A stretch of DNA of 64,000 nucleotides from Phycisphaerales bacterium (GTDB lineage: Bacteria > Planctomycetota > Phycisphaerae > Phycisphaerales > SM1A02): NCBI GenBank assembly GCA_029246705.1, contig JAQWMQ010000017.1:17926-81925 (forward strand), in the 5' to 3' direction. Under the pieces are notes generated by a model. The model searched no databases. It saw only the letters and a program-made list of their open reading frames with translations, and was not told where the DNA came from. This document shows, one piece after another, positions 8,031-16,098 of the stretch. How positions within the stretch are numbered: position 1 is the stretch's first letter; every line of letters starts with the position of its first letter. The translations under genes were made by a program, and so were the position numbers.

Positions 8031-11000
8031 ATGAAAAAGACCATTTCAGAAGCAGTGATTCCGTCCCTCATCGCACTCACCGTGGTCACCGTGGTCTCCG
8101 TGGTCTCCGGATCCGCCGGTGCCGACAGCCTCGACCTGGCCGGCTACTGGCGGTTCGAAGCGAGCTCGGGATCGACGGCATTCGATTCAGGACCCTACGC
8201 CGCCGACGGGTCGATGAACGCCCGGGCGATTCGGATCGACGAGTGCCCCCTGTCGGAAATCCCCGTCTACGAATACCTGAACGAAGGCGCTCTGCAGCTG
8301 GACTGGGTGAACGGAACCACCGGTGGACTGGTCACGGTCCCCGACCCGAACAACGTCCTTCGGATGACCTTCACCAGCTTTTCGATCGAAGCCTGGGTTC
8401 GTCTCGACACCATCAGCAACAGCAACGGCGCCAACCAACGCCAATGGCTCTGCCAGAAGAAGGCGGTCAACGCACCCGGCGGCGAGCTCGACTTCGGCTT
8501 CCTGGTGCAGGCCGGAGACCTGGGTTCGAGCGGACGCGAACTGCTCTTCCAGTGCGGCGACGGGACCGACACCTTCACGGTCGTCAGCGACCTTCGGATC
8601 GAGGACAACGACTGGCACTTCGTGAGCCTGATCTATGACGTCGAGAGGCGTCAGCTCCGATTCGGCCTCGATGGCACCTACGAGACCGTCCCCTTCACCA
8701 AGCCCTACTGGCCGATTCTCGGCGATGGCGCGGACCTCTACGACGCCGGCCCCCTGCTGATCGGTGGCCACGAGAACACCGCCGGCGACAAGAACCAGTT
8801 CCTTCGCGGCGCCATCGACGAAGTGCGCATCACGCGCTCCGCCCTGCCGATCGGACTGCTGCTCGATGCGGCGGCGACCGACTGTGATGGAGACGGGGTG
8901 CCGGACTCCATCGCACTGGAAACACCCGGGTCCGACTGCAACGGCAACTTCGTTCCCGACAGCTGCGATCTCGTCCTCAACCCCGAACTGGACTGCAACG
9001 AGGACGGCAGGATCGATTCCTGTCAGGCCGAGCCGCTTCGATACGCCTATGAGGATTCCGGAAACGTGATCGTGCGTTCGGACGGGAGCTGGACGTGCTG
9101 GTTGAACCGGTTCATCGCCACGAGCGAGATCGACACCGTGACCGCCGTGGAGCTCCTCATCGATGAACGGAACAACGGACTCACCTACCAGGTGGGAATC
9201 TGGTCGGATCCGGACGGTGACGGCGACCCGACCGACGCGCAGCTGCTGGGTTCCGCGACCCGCCTGATCCAGATCACCGAAGAGACGCTGGTGACCATCA
9301 ACACCCCCGACATCTCGGTGGGCCCACCCGGCACATCCTTCTTCATCGGCGCCATTGTGGAGACCAGCGACGGGTATCCCGCGTATCTCGATGCGGAAGC
9401 ACCCCACGCCCTCGGCCAGAGCTGGATCATCGGAGCCAATCAGCCGATCGATCCCGACGACCTTTCAGCCAATGCGGTCGAGTTCGCGACCACGGAAAGC
9501 TTCCTCACCGGCAACTGGGTGCTCCGCGGCATCGATGATCGTGAGGTCATTCCGTTCGAGGACTGCAATCTCAACGGCATCTCCGACCCCTGCGACATCG
9601 CGAGCGGGCGGAGTGACGACAGTGACGGCGACGAACAGCCCGACGAGTGCATCCTGCCCGGGACCTACGAGGTCCCAGGACAGTTCGACGACATCGTGTC
9701 CGCCGTTCAGGTGGTCGCCGATGGCTCGACCATCATCGTCGGACCGGGCATCTGGCAGGGATCCGTCGTGGTGAACGGCAAGTCGGTCGCCGTGATCAGT
9801 TCGGACGGACCCGACGCGACGACGATCGTCGCCGATCCGCTCTACGGTCCCGCCGTGGTCTTCATCGACGCGGAGTCCGGCGATCCGCTGCTGGAAGGCT
9901 TCACCGTCACCGGCGGCACGCTTGGCGGCGTCTGGGCGATCAATGCCGACGCCACGATCCGGAACAACATCATCCGCGGGAACGACCACACCGAAGGCAA
10001 CTACCAGACCGGCGGCGGGGTGTTCGTCTACAACAACTCGACCGCCACGGTGGTCGACAACGTGATCGAGGACAACACCGCGAGCTCCGGGGGCGGGATC
10101 GCGGTCTCCTTCACCCTGACCGGCGACGTGCCGGTGATCAGCGGCAACACGATCCGTGGGAACACGGCCACGGACACCGGCGGTGGAATCTTCGTCACCA
10201 ACGGATCCCCGGTCATCTTCGGCAACCGGATCGAGGACAACGCCGCTCCAAACCAGGACGGCGGAGGCCTCGCGGTCCTCAACAACTTCGAGTTCGCCGT
10301 CCCGATGCAGCTTCAGGTGGTGGGCAACGTCTTCTCGGGCAACTCCGCGAGCGAGGACGGCGGCGGCGTGTTCTGCATCGAGGATCCCGGAAACGAACCG
10401 GCCTACTTCGCGAACAACCTGCTGACGGGCAACTCCGCGCAGGTGGGTGGCGCCATGGCCCTCAGGTACAGCGCCCTGCTGGTGAACAACACGATCACCG
10501 GGAACATCGCGGACGAGCGCGGCGGTGCGATCTTCCTCGGTGGCGGTGGCGGCGGGATCGAGATCGTGAACAGCATCCTCTGGAACAACGATGCGGTCAT
10601 CCAGCCGGAGATCGGCGGTGGCGGTGGTGGCGGCGTCCAGACCGTGAGCGTCGCCTATTCGAACGTCGCCGGTGGAGTCACCGGAACCGGCAACATCGAC
10701 CTCGACCCCGAGTTCGTCTCCGCCGGGTCCGACTACCGTCTCGCCGCAACCTCACCCTGCATCGACACCGGCACGAACGCGGTGGTGCTTGCTGGCGACA
10801 CCGATCTTGATGGCAACGAGCGGATCAGTGGCGATGCGGTCGACATGGGGTGCTACGAACGATCGGCGGAGCCGTGCATCGGCGATCTCGACGGTGATGG
10901 TCTCGTCAACGGCGCGGACCTCACCCTGCTCCTCGGCCAGTGGGGCATTTCCGGAAGCGCGGACCTCGATGGGAACGGTCTGGTCGACGGAGCGGATCTC

Positions 11001-11033
11001 ACCCTGCTCCTCGGGCGATGGGGCGCCTGCTGA
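8031..11033 (+). CDS. Secreted LamG / parallel beta-helix protein with dockerin-like tail
   Basis: A 1000-residue exported protein. The N-terminal signal peptide has a long hydrophobic core ending near SAGADS. Residues about 35-280 form a concanavalin/LamG-like domain (GYWRFEASSG at its start, GAIDEVRITRS at its end). A calcium-binding-like region with repeated DxDGDGxPD motifs follows (about 285-330). Residues about 540-870 are a right-handed parallel beta-helix with repeated GGGI-x-NxxxxxGN rungs. The last 50 residues are a duplicated dockerin-like tail (GDLDGDGLVNGADLTLLLGQWG and a second copy ending RWGAC). Such proteins in Phycisphaerae are extracellular; the tail probably mediates sorting or attachment. 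The substrate is unknown. Confidence 0.8.
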   Translation: MKKTISEAVIPSLIALTVVTVVSVVSGSAGADSLDLAGYWRFEASSGSTAFDSGPYAADGSMNARAIRIDECPLSEIPVYEYLNEGALQLDWVNGTTGGLVTVPDPNNVLRMTFTSFSIEAWVRLDTISNSNGANQRQWLCQKKAVNAPGGELDFGFLVQAGDLGSSGRELLFQCGDGTDTFTVVSDLRIEDNDWHFVSLIYDVERRQLRFGLDGTYETVPFTKPYWPILGDGADLYDAGPLLIGGHENTAGDKNQFLRGAIDEVRITRSALPIGLLLDAAATDCDGDGVPDSIALETPGSDCNGNFVPDSCDLVLNPELDCNEDGRIDSCQAEPLRYAYEDSGNVIVRSDGSWTCWLNRFIATSEIDTVTAVELLIDERNNGLTYQVGIWSDPDGDGDPTDAQLLGSATRLIQITEETLVTINTPDISVGPPGTSFFIGAIVETSDGYPAYLDAEAPHALGQSWIIGANQPIDPDDLSANAVEFATTESFLTGNWVLRGIDDREVIPFEDCNLNGISDPCDIASGRSDDSDGDEQPDECILPGTYEVPGQFDDIVSAVQVVADGSTIIVGPGIWQGSVVVNGKSVAVISSDGPDATTIVADPLYGPAVVFIDAESGDPLLEGFTVTGGTLGGVWAINADATIRNNIIRGNDHTEGNYQTGGGVFVYNNSTATVVDNVIEDNTASSGGGIAVSFTLTGDVPVISGNTIRGNTATDTGGGIFVTNGSPVIFGNRIEDNAAPNQDGGGLAVLNNFEFAVPMQLQVVGNVFSGNSASEDGGGVFCIEDPGNEPAYFANNLLTGNSAQVGGAMALRYSALLVNNTITGNIADERGGAIFLGGGGGGIEIVNSILWNNDAVIQPEIGGGGGGGVQTVSVAYSNVAGGVTGTGNIDLDPEFVSAGSDYRLAATSPCIDTGTNAVVLAGDTDLDGNERISGDAVDMGCYERSAEPCIGDLDGDGLVNGADLTLLLGQWGISGSADLDGNGLVDGADLTLLLGRWGAC

Positions 11034-11265
11034 ACCGGCAACCGAACCGGTCCCCCAACCGATCGCGAAGAACATCCAGAGGCTGGAAGCGACTTGAACC
11101 AAGGTGCTGTGGACCATGTCCACCCATGGGTTCTCTTGACCGCATGACTTCGAGAAAATGCGCTCAGCACGGCGTCAACACGGCACCACAACGATTGAGT
11201 CATCTGTATGATCTCGCATCAGAACGCCGTTTCGACGGGCTCAATCTCGCAATACGACATAAGGG

Positions 11266-12102
11266 ATGAAGATCTTGACTATCAGATTTGCCTCATCAGC
11301 TCTGCTTGGCGCATGCATGCTCGCCACCGGATGCGACACGCCCCAGAAGAACTCGACTGTCCACGAACACGCACACTTTCCAACCGGCGACCAGAGACCG
11401 CTCGTCGGAGTCCACGAGATCAAGCTGAACGAAGGTGTCACCGAGGAGGCGTTCGACGCCTTCGTCTCAGGCCCCTTCGCGGAACTCTGGAAGGAACCGA
11501 TCGGAGGCGTCCACGTCAGGGTCGATCGGGGTGATCGCGGTCAGGACGATGGCCAGTACCTGGCGGTGTGGTCGTTTGACAGCGTTGCTTGCAGGAACCG
11601 GTACTTCCCCACGTCCACCGAGGTCACCCAGGCATTTCGGGATGACGTCCAGTCGAAGCTCACCGATGTCCAGGCCAAATTCGATTCGATGTGCTCAAGC
11701 ACTGAGTTCACCGATTTCGTCGTCCTGTTCTCGACCGAACCGGTGGAAGGCATGGACTCGAGGAGTCTTTATGGCGTCCACAACATCGAACTGCGACCGG
11801 GAGTCTCGGAGGAAACGTTCGAGGACTTCGTGACCGGCGCCTACGCCAAGGCCTGGCAGAAGCCCATCGCAGGCATCGGACATGCCATCGTCAAGGGAGA
11901 GCGCGGTGCCCAAGTCGGCGCCTACAAGCTGGTGATCACATTCACTCCGGCATCCCTGCGAGACGAATACATCCCGAGCCCCACCCAGGTCTCGAAGTTC
12001 TTCCGGGAAGAGGTGATGCCTCAGATGCCCTCGGAGATCGACAACCGCTTGAGGACCATGGTCAAGGACACTGGCTTCACCGACTACGCACCGGTCGAGT
12101 GA
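11266..12102 (+). CDS. Lipoprotein with two tandem alpha/beta-barrel-like repeats
   Basis: A 278-residue protein with a signal peptide and lipobox (MLATGC), so it is probably membrane-anchored outside the cytoplasm. It contains two homologous halves. Repeat 1 begins VGVHEIKLNEGVTEEAFDAFV (about residue 46) and repeat 2 begins YGVHNIELRPGVSEETFEDFV (about residue 166). Each continues with an A-x-x-W-KP-IxGI/V block and a YxxxxxFxxxxxRxxYxP block. Each half resembles a single ferredoxin-like domain of the dimeric alpha/beta-barrel type, so the protein could be a pseudo-dimer in one chain; this is inference from spacing and motif pattern. AAGGG directly precedes the ATG. The specific function is unknown. 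Confidence 0.7.
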   Translation: MKILTIRFASSALLGACMLATGCDTPQKNSTVHEHAHFPTGDQRPLVGVHEIKLNEGVTEEAFDAFVSGPFAELWKEPIGGVHVRVDRGDRGQDDGQYLAVWSFDSVACRNRYFPTSTEVTQAFRDDVQSKLTDVQAKFDSMCSSTEFTDFVVLFSTEPVEGMDSRSLYGVHNIELRPGVSEETFEDFVTGAYAKAWQKPIAGIGHAIVKGERGAQVGAYKLVITFTPASLRDEYIPSPTQVSKFFREEVMPQMPSEIDNRLRTMVKDTGFTDYAPVE

Positions 12103-12293
12103 TCCCCGACCACAAGCGCCAGGCTCCCGGCATCCTTGAATTGATTGGTTGAGGGGGTGTCGATTTCTCCCCTGCCCTTCCGCATCGAACGGATGGTGCA
12201 TGAGATACGTCCCGGGTTCTCCCAGGTGGCCTTGAGCTCCCTGGGGAAGACCCCAGATCGACCAAGCGGCGCCATACTGCCGCCTCTCATACT

Positions 12294-12337
12294 GAACAAC
12301 ACCGGCGGGCCCAGTGAAGGACCCGCCGGTGTTGTTC
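12294..12337. terminator. Long hairpin between convergent genes, probable bidirectional terminator
   Basis: A perfect 16-bp inverted repeat (gaacaacaccggcggg at 12294-12309 with cccgccggtgttgttc at 12322-12337) around a 12-nt loop. It sits between the ends of the duplicated lipoprotein gene (+) and the first NHLP precursor gene (-), where a shared terminator is expected. There is no strong T run on either side, so factor-dependent or weak termination is possible. Confidence 0.6.
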
Positions 12338-12381
12338 GTTGCGTTCTCCCCGGGTGCACTCAGCACAGGGAGTACACGCAG

Positions 12382-12675
12382 TCAGCAACAGGTTTGCAGG
12401 TTGTGCGAGGGGCAGTCCGAAGGTTTGTAGGTGCCTCCTGCAGCCTTGCTCAGCTCTTCATCCGACAGTGAAGCATGTCCATCGGGGGCCTTGGGCAGGG
12501 TGATGTGGACGGCGCTGTCGGTGTTCTCGACGACGTTCACATCGATGCCATCGGGCATCTTGATGCCATGCTCGGCCAGGACGGCCTTGGGATCGGCCAG
12601 GAAGCGGGCCTTCAGGGCGTCATCCTTCCAGCAGGCGGCGAACAGGTCGGTAAGCGCGTTGCGTTCTTCAGTCAC
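12382..12675 (-). CDS. NHLP-leader RiPP precursor peptide 1
   Basis: A 97-residue peptide read from the GTG at 12675 (GTG ACT GAA GAA), which aligns exactly with the start of the second precursor. Residues about 6-80 match the nitrile-hydratase-like leader peptide family. FAACWKDDALKARFLADP is followed by an AVLAEHGIKMPDG block, then the hallmark VNVVENTDSAVHITLPKAP and LSDEELSKAAGG. The GG motif is the probable leader cleavage site. The predicted core is the 16-residue Cys-rich tail TYKPSDCPSHNLQTCC. NHLP leaders are known to direct ribosomally made, post-translationally modified peptides to maturases and a peptidase/ABC exporter; none of these enzymes is in the window. The modification type (lanthionine, thioether, azole or disulfide) cannot be told from the core alone. 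Confidence 0.85.
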   Translation of the reverse strand: MTEERNALTDLFAACWKDDALKARFLADPKAVLAEHGIKMPDGIDVNVVENTDSAVHITLPKAPDGHASLSDEELSKAAGGTYKPSDCPSHNLQTCC

Positions 12676-12704
12676 GGTCTTTCTACTGTATTGAGTGTTG
12701 GTAG

Positions 12705-12740
12705 GAGAGCATAGTACTGGCGAGGTTCTGAGATCAAGGA
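12705..12740 (-). promoter_or_regulatory. Candidate promoter of NHLP precursor 1
   Basis: On the minus strand, TTGATC (12732-12737) and TACTAT (12711-12716) resemble sigma-70 -35 and -10 boxes with a short 15-bp spacer, about 36 bp before the GTG start. The sequence atagtactg is repeated upstream of the second precursor (13266-13274), which supports a shared regulatory element. Weak evidence only. Confidence 0.3.
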
Positions 12741-12831
12741 ACCAATGCGTCAATTCGCATCAATCGGAAAAACAAGACATGGCCATCTCGTGGCTCTCTC
12801 GAGTTTCAACCGACGGCATTCTGAAACCAAG

Positions 12832-12865
12832 GAGAAAAACCGGGGTGATCTCATGATCACCCCGG
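12832..12865 (-). terminator. Intrinsic terminator of NHLP precursor 2
   Basis: Read on the minus strand, an 11-bp perfect stem (ccggggtgatc / gatcaccccgg, 12840-12865) with a 4-nt loop is followed by TTTTTC (complement of 12834-12839). It lies about 40 bp after the stop of precursor 2 and before the promoter region of precursor 1, so the two precursor genes form separate transcription units. Confidence 0.88.
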
Positions 12866-12905
12866 GCCTTGGGTTGATACAGGGATCCGGACCGCTGTCG
12901 GTTGC

Positions 12906-13196
12906 TCAGCAGGTCGGGTGGCAGCTGTAGGAATCCATCGAGGTGTCCTGACAACCTGCAGCAGCGTTGCTCAATTCCGCGTCGGACAGGCTGGGCGCAT
13001 CAGCCGGGGTCCTGGGAATCACGAGGTTCAGGGCGTTGTCGGTGTTTTCCACGACGTTGACGGTCACACCGTCGGGAATCGAGATGCCACGCTCGGCAAG
13101 AACGTCCCTGGGAGCGTTCATCAGACGCGCCTTGAGGGCATCATCCTTCCAGCAAGCGGCAAAGAGTGCAGAAAGAGACTTTTTTTGTTCAGTCAT
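12906..13196 (-). CDS. NHLP-leader RiPP precursor peptide 2
   Basis: A 96-residue paralogue of the neighbouring precursor. The start is placed at the ATG at 13196 (ATG ACT GAA CAA), which aligns with precursor 1; an ATG two codons upstream (13202) is possible. The leader shares FAACWKDDALKAR and VNVVENTD blocks with precursor 1 and ends LSDAELSNAAAG. The core after AAAG is CQDTSMDSYSCHPTC, again with three cysteines but otherwise unlike core 1. A conserved leader with a divergent core is the signature of a RiPP precursor family. TAGAAAGAC precedes both genes' start regions. It has its own terminator downstream. No maturase, cyclodehydratase, radical SAM enzyme or transporter is encoded nearby, so processing enzymes must be elsewhere. 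Confidence 0.85.
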   Translation of the reverse strand: MTEQKKSLSALFAACWKDDALKARLMNAPRDVLAERGISIPDGVTVNVVENTDNALNLVIPRTPADAPSLSDAELSNAAAGCQDTSMDSYSCHPTC

Positions 13197-13616
13197 GTAC
13201 ATGTCTTTCTATTTCGTATGTGGAAAATGCGAAAAGCAAAAGCGGAGCCGGTCGGCAGTTCCGCGATAGTACTGATCAAATCCGAACCGGACCACTGAAA
13301 TCGAGAACATCACTCGAGGAAAAACCAGAACCAATCGCGCTTCCCGCAAGATTTGGTTACGTCCTGAACGACCCCGGCGAAACCGTTGTCTGGAACCAGC
13401 TTGTATTCGGACGCGATCAGGCAAGTCGATGACGAACCTGCGAAATGAGGCAAGAATTGCTGCCCCCACAAGTCGTATGTGGAAGGAAACGATGTTCATG
13501 ACGAGAGAATCACGATAGGATCGGGTTGTCTCATGGGCGGTGGGCCGTCTTTCATTCGAGATGAATCAGCGAGACAAGACGCAACGGACTGCGATATTCG
13601 AGAAAGGAAGTCGACG
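13197..13616. other. Intergenic region between NHLP precursor 2 and the small CCC protein
   Basis: About 420 bp without a convincing gene, between divergently transcribed small genes. It holds the atagtactg element (13266-13274) shared with precursor 1 and is less GC-rich than its surroundings. It probably contains the promoters of both flanking genes. No RNA gene or strong hairpin was seen. Confidence 0.5.
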
Positions 13617-13850
13617 ATGCTCGAGCATCTGCCAGGTCGTGTTGTCATCAACAAGGGCGAGAAATACATCATCCAGGGTGTCTACGCAGCTTTCCCACCC
13701 GACATCGAGGAACCTTCGACTGACTTCCCCCGACACCGCTTCAGCACCGCGGACAGCTGCTGCTGCGAGGTCGAAGGCGAGGACAAGACCCGCTGGCTGG
13801 CGGATGTCCGCAAGAACAAGGAAGCGCTGTTGATTCGCCGGCTCGACTGA
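13617..13850 (+). CDS. Small hypothetical protein with a CCC motif
   Basis: A 77-residue protein from the ATG at 13617, preceded by AGAAAGGAAG at good spacing; the longer upstream frame lacks coding character. It begins MLEHLPGRVVINKGEKYIIQ and contains FSTADSCCCEVEGEDKTRWL in the middle. There is no signal peptide or membrane segment. Three adjacent cysteines suggest metal binding or redox chemistry, but this is inference. It lies between the two RiPP precursor genes and copA, with only 10 bp separating its stop from the convergent copA stop. It is not recognised as any known family. Confidence 0.55.
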   Translation: MLEHLPGRVVINKGEKYIIQGVYAAFPPDIEEPSTDFPRHRFSTADSCCCEVEGEDKTRWLADVRKNKEALLIRRLD

Positions 13851-13860
13851 CCGGGTCGAC

Positions 13861-16077
13861 TCACCCGTGCCGGCGCATGCGAAGGCTCAGGCGCAAAGAG
13901 TTCGCCACCACCGAGACACTGCTCATTCCCATCGCGATGCCGGCGACCAGCGGGCCGATCGAACCGAGGAGCCCCAGCGCGGCCACCGGTATCGCGCAGG
14001 TGTTGTAGAAGAATGACAACCCGAGGTTCTGCCGGATGGTTCGACGGGTCGCACGCGCGATGCGCAGTGCGTCGACGATCGATATCAGCCGGTCCGCTGG
14101 GATCACGATGTCCGCGGACTCGATCGCGATGTTGGTTCCGGCACCGATCGCGATGCCGACTCCGCCACGCGCACCCGCTTCGGCCAGGGCTCCGGCGTCG
14201 TTGATGCCGTCACCGACCATGGCGACCGGTTCATCGCTGCGGGAGATCACGGCAACCTTGTCCTCGGGCTTCAGCTCGGCGTGCACCATCCCCGACGAGA
14301 TACCGATATCCGCAGCGAGTTCCTCCGCAACGGAACGCCGGTCCCCGGTCAGGACACCGGTGGAGACACCCAGGGTGCCGAGGGTGGTGATCAGGTCGCG
14401 GGCATCGGGACGAACCTGGTCCGCGAAGGTGATCGCACCGACCATCGCGCCATCGCGCACCAGCACCGAGCAGGTTCTGCCCGGAGGAACCTGTTCGGGC
14501 TCGAGCAGACCTTCGGCAAGGGCGACGGTCGCGGACAGGAGTTCCACAGGCTGCCCCTCGATCGTCCCGCGAACACCCCGACCCGGCTCTTCCAGCACGT
14601 CGGTGGCCCGGGGAATCTCCAGTCGACGCTCCAGTGCGGCCTCGATCACCGCTTCAGAAAGCGGGTGCGCCGAACCTGCAGCCAGCGACGCGGCGGAGGC
14701 AAGCACCTGATCCTCTCCCGACTCGACCCGAGGACGCCCGAGGGTCAGGGTGCCGGTCTTGTCGAGGTAGACCGAACGAACCGTCGCCGCCCGTTCCATG
14801 CCTTCGGCGGATCGCACCAGGATGCCGCGCCTGCTTGCGGCACCCGAACCCGCCATCACCGCGGTCGGCGTGGCCAGCCCGAGTGCACAGGGACAGGCGA
14901 TCACCAGCACGGTGACACCATTGATGATGCCGCTGGTCAGGCCCGAGTCCCCGCCCAGGAACCACCACAGCAGGCAGGTGACCGCGGCGATCACCAGGAC
15001 GATCGGCACGAAGACGCCGGCGATCCGATCGGCCAGGCGCTGGATGCGGGTCTTGGTCGCCTGCGCACTGCGAACGATCTCGGCGATGCGAGAGATCGTG
15101 GTGGAGTCACCGTCGGTATCGGTCTTCACCACGATTCGCCCGTTGGTGCTGACGGTTCCCGCGACGACCACGTCACCGGGACCTCGTTCCATCGGAATCG
15201 GTTCTCCGGTCACCGCGGACTCATCCATCGCGGATCGACCATCGACGATCGAACCATCGACCGCGACACGATCACCGGGACGAACCTGGATCAGGTCGCC
15301 AGGACGTATCGACGAGGAACGCACCCTGGTCCCGGTGACGTCATCGACGGCGGAAAGCTTGACGACCTCGTCCGGTTGCAGCGCGAGCAGTTCACGAAGC
15401 GCACCGCCTGCAGCCGCCGTGGTGCGCGCCTCGAGCCAGTGACCGAAGGCGATGAAGGCCAGCAGGCCTGCCACTTCGACGAAGTAGAGCGGCACGTTCT
15501 GGGAACCGGTGGTGCGCAGGATGAGTTCGACCAGCGAGAAGAGATAGGCGGAGATCGAGCCGACCGAAACCAGCGTGTCCATGTTGGACGTGCCGACTCG
15601 CAGGGCGTCCCAGGCCGAACGAAAGAACGCCGCGCCCACGTAGACGAAGCTCAGCGTCGCCACCCCGGCGATGATCCACTGCGTGAGCAGTGACTCCATG
15701 GAAATACCGACACTCCCGCCGAACCAGTGCACGAAGGCCAGGGGAAACCAGGTCGCAAGGCCGAGCTGGACCCGGCGTCGCCAGCGGACCGAACGAACGC
15801 TGATGCGGCGTTCAAGGTCCTCTCTTTCCTCGGCAAGCGAGCGCCGCAGCGCGATCGGCTCGGCGGTGTAACCAGCGGCCCGGACCGCCTCGACCAGTTG
15901 CCCCGCTTCCAGTCCCTTGCCGCGGATCTCAGCGGTCGAATCGGCCAGGCTCACCGCGGCACCTGCAACCCCCTCGACCGAGGTCAGCGCCTCTTCCACG
16001 TGCGCGACGCAGGAAGAGCAGTGCATGCCGTCGATCTCGAGTCGGACTGCATCGGATTTCTTGGTATCGCTGCTCAT
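13861..16077 (-). CDS. copA: Copper-translocating P1B-type ATPase
   Basis: A 738-residue heavy-metal transporting P-type ATPase that exports Cu(I) at the expense of ATP. Visible elements in order are an N-terminal HMA domain with GMHCSSC (residues about 17-23), the actuator motif AVTGEP (about 287) and the membrane metal-binding CPC (about 396). They continue with the phosphorylation site DKTGTLT (about 438), the P1B-specific HP pair in AHPLSEAV (about 472) and GDGINDA (about 620). The CPC motif with a CxxC HMA domain supports Cu(I) or Ag(I) as substrate. The start at 16077 gives a normal family length. No copper-responsive regulator or chaperone gene is adjacent. Confidence 0.93.
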   Translation of the reverse strand: MSSDTKKSDAVRLEIDGMHCSSCVAHVEEALTSVEGVAGAAVSLADSTAEIRGKGLEAGQLVEAVRAAGYTAEPIALRRSLAEEREDLERRISVRSVRWRRRVQLGLATWFPLAFVHWFGGSVGISMESLLTQWIIAGVATLSFVYVGAAFFRSAWDALRVGTSNMDTLVSVGSISAYLFSLVELILRTTGSQNVPLYFVEVAGLLAFIAFGHWLEARTTAAAGGALRELLALQPDEVVKLSAVDDVTGTRVRSSSIRPGDLIQVRPGDRVAVDGSIVDGRSAMDESAVTGEPIPMERGPGDVVVAGTVSTNGRIVVKTDTDGDSTTISRIAEIVRSAQATKTRIQRLADRIAGVFVPIVLVIAAVTCLLWWFLGGDSGLTSGIINGVTVLVIACPCALGLATPTAVMAGSGAASRRGILVRSAEGMERAATVRSVYLDKTGTLTLGRPRVESGEDQVLASAASLAAGSAHPLSEAVIEAALERRLEIPRATDVLEEPGRGVRGTIEGQPVELLSATVALAEGLLEPEQVPPGRTCSVLVRDGAMVGAITFADQVRPDARDLITTLGTLGVSTGVLTGDRRSVAEELAADIGISSGMVHAELKPEDKVAVISRSDEPVAMVGDGINDAGALAEAGARGGVGIAIGAGTNIAIESADIVIPADRLISIVDALRIARATRRTIRQNLGLSFFYNTCAIPVAALGLLGSIGPLVAGIAMGMSSVSVVANSLRLSLRMRRHG

Positions 16078-16098
16078 TGATGCACTGGATTTTCCAAA

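Noticed and set aside
12382..13196. Nitrile hydratase alpha subunit fragments
   Set aside because: The similarity is to the leader-peptide branch of that family. The genes are under 100 codons, lack the metal-binding CxxCSC motif, and end in short Cys-rich cores after a cleavage-like GG or AAG site.
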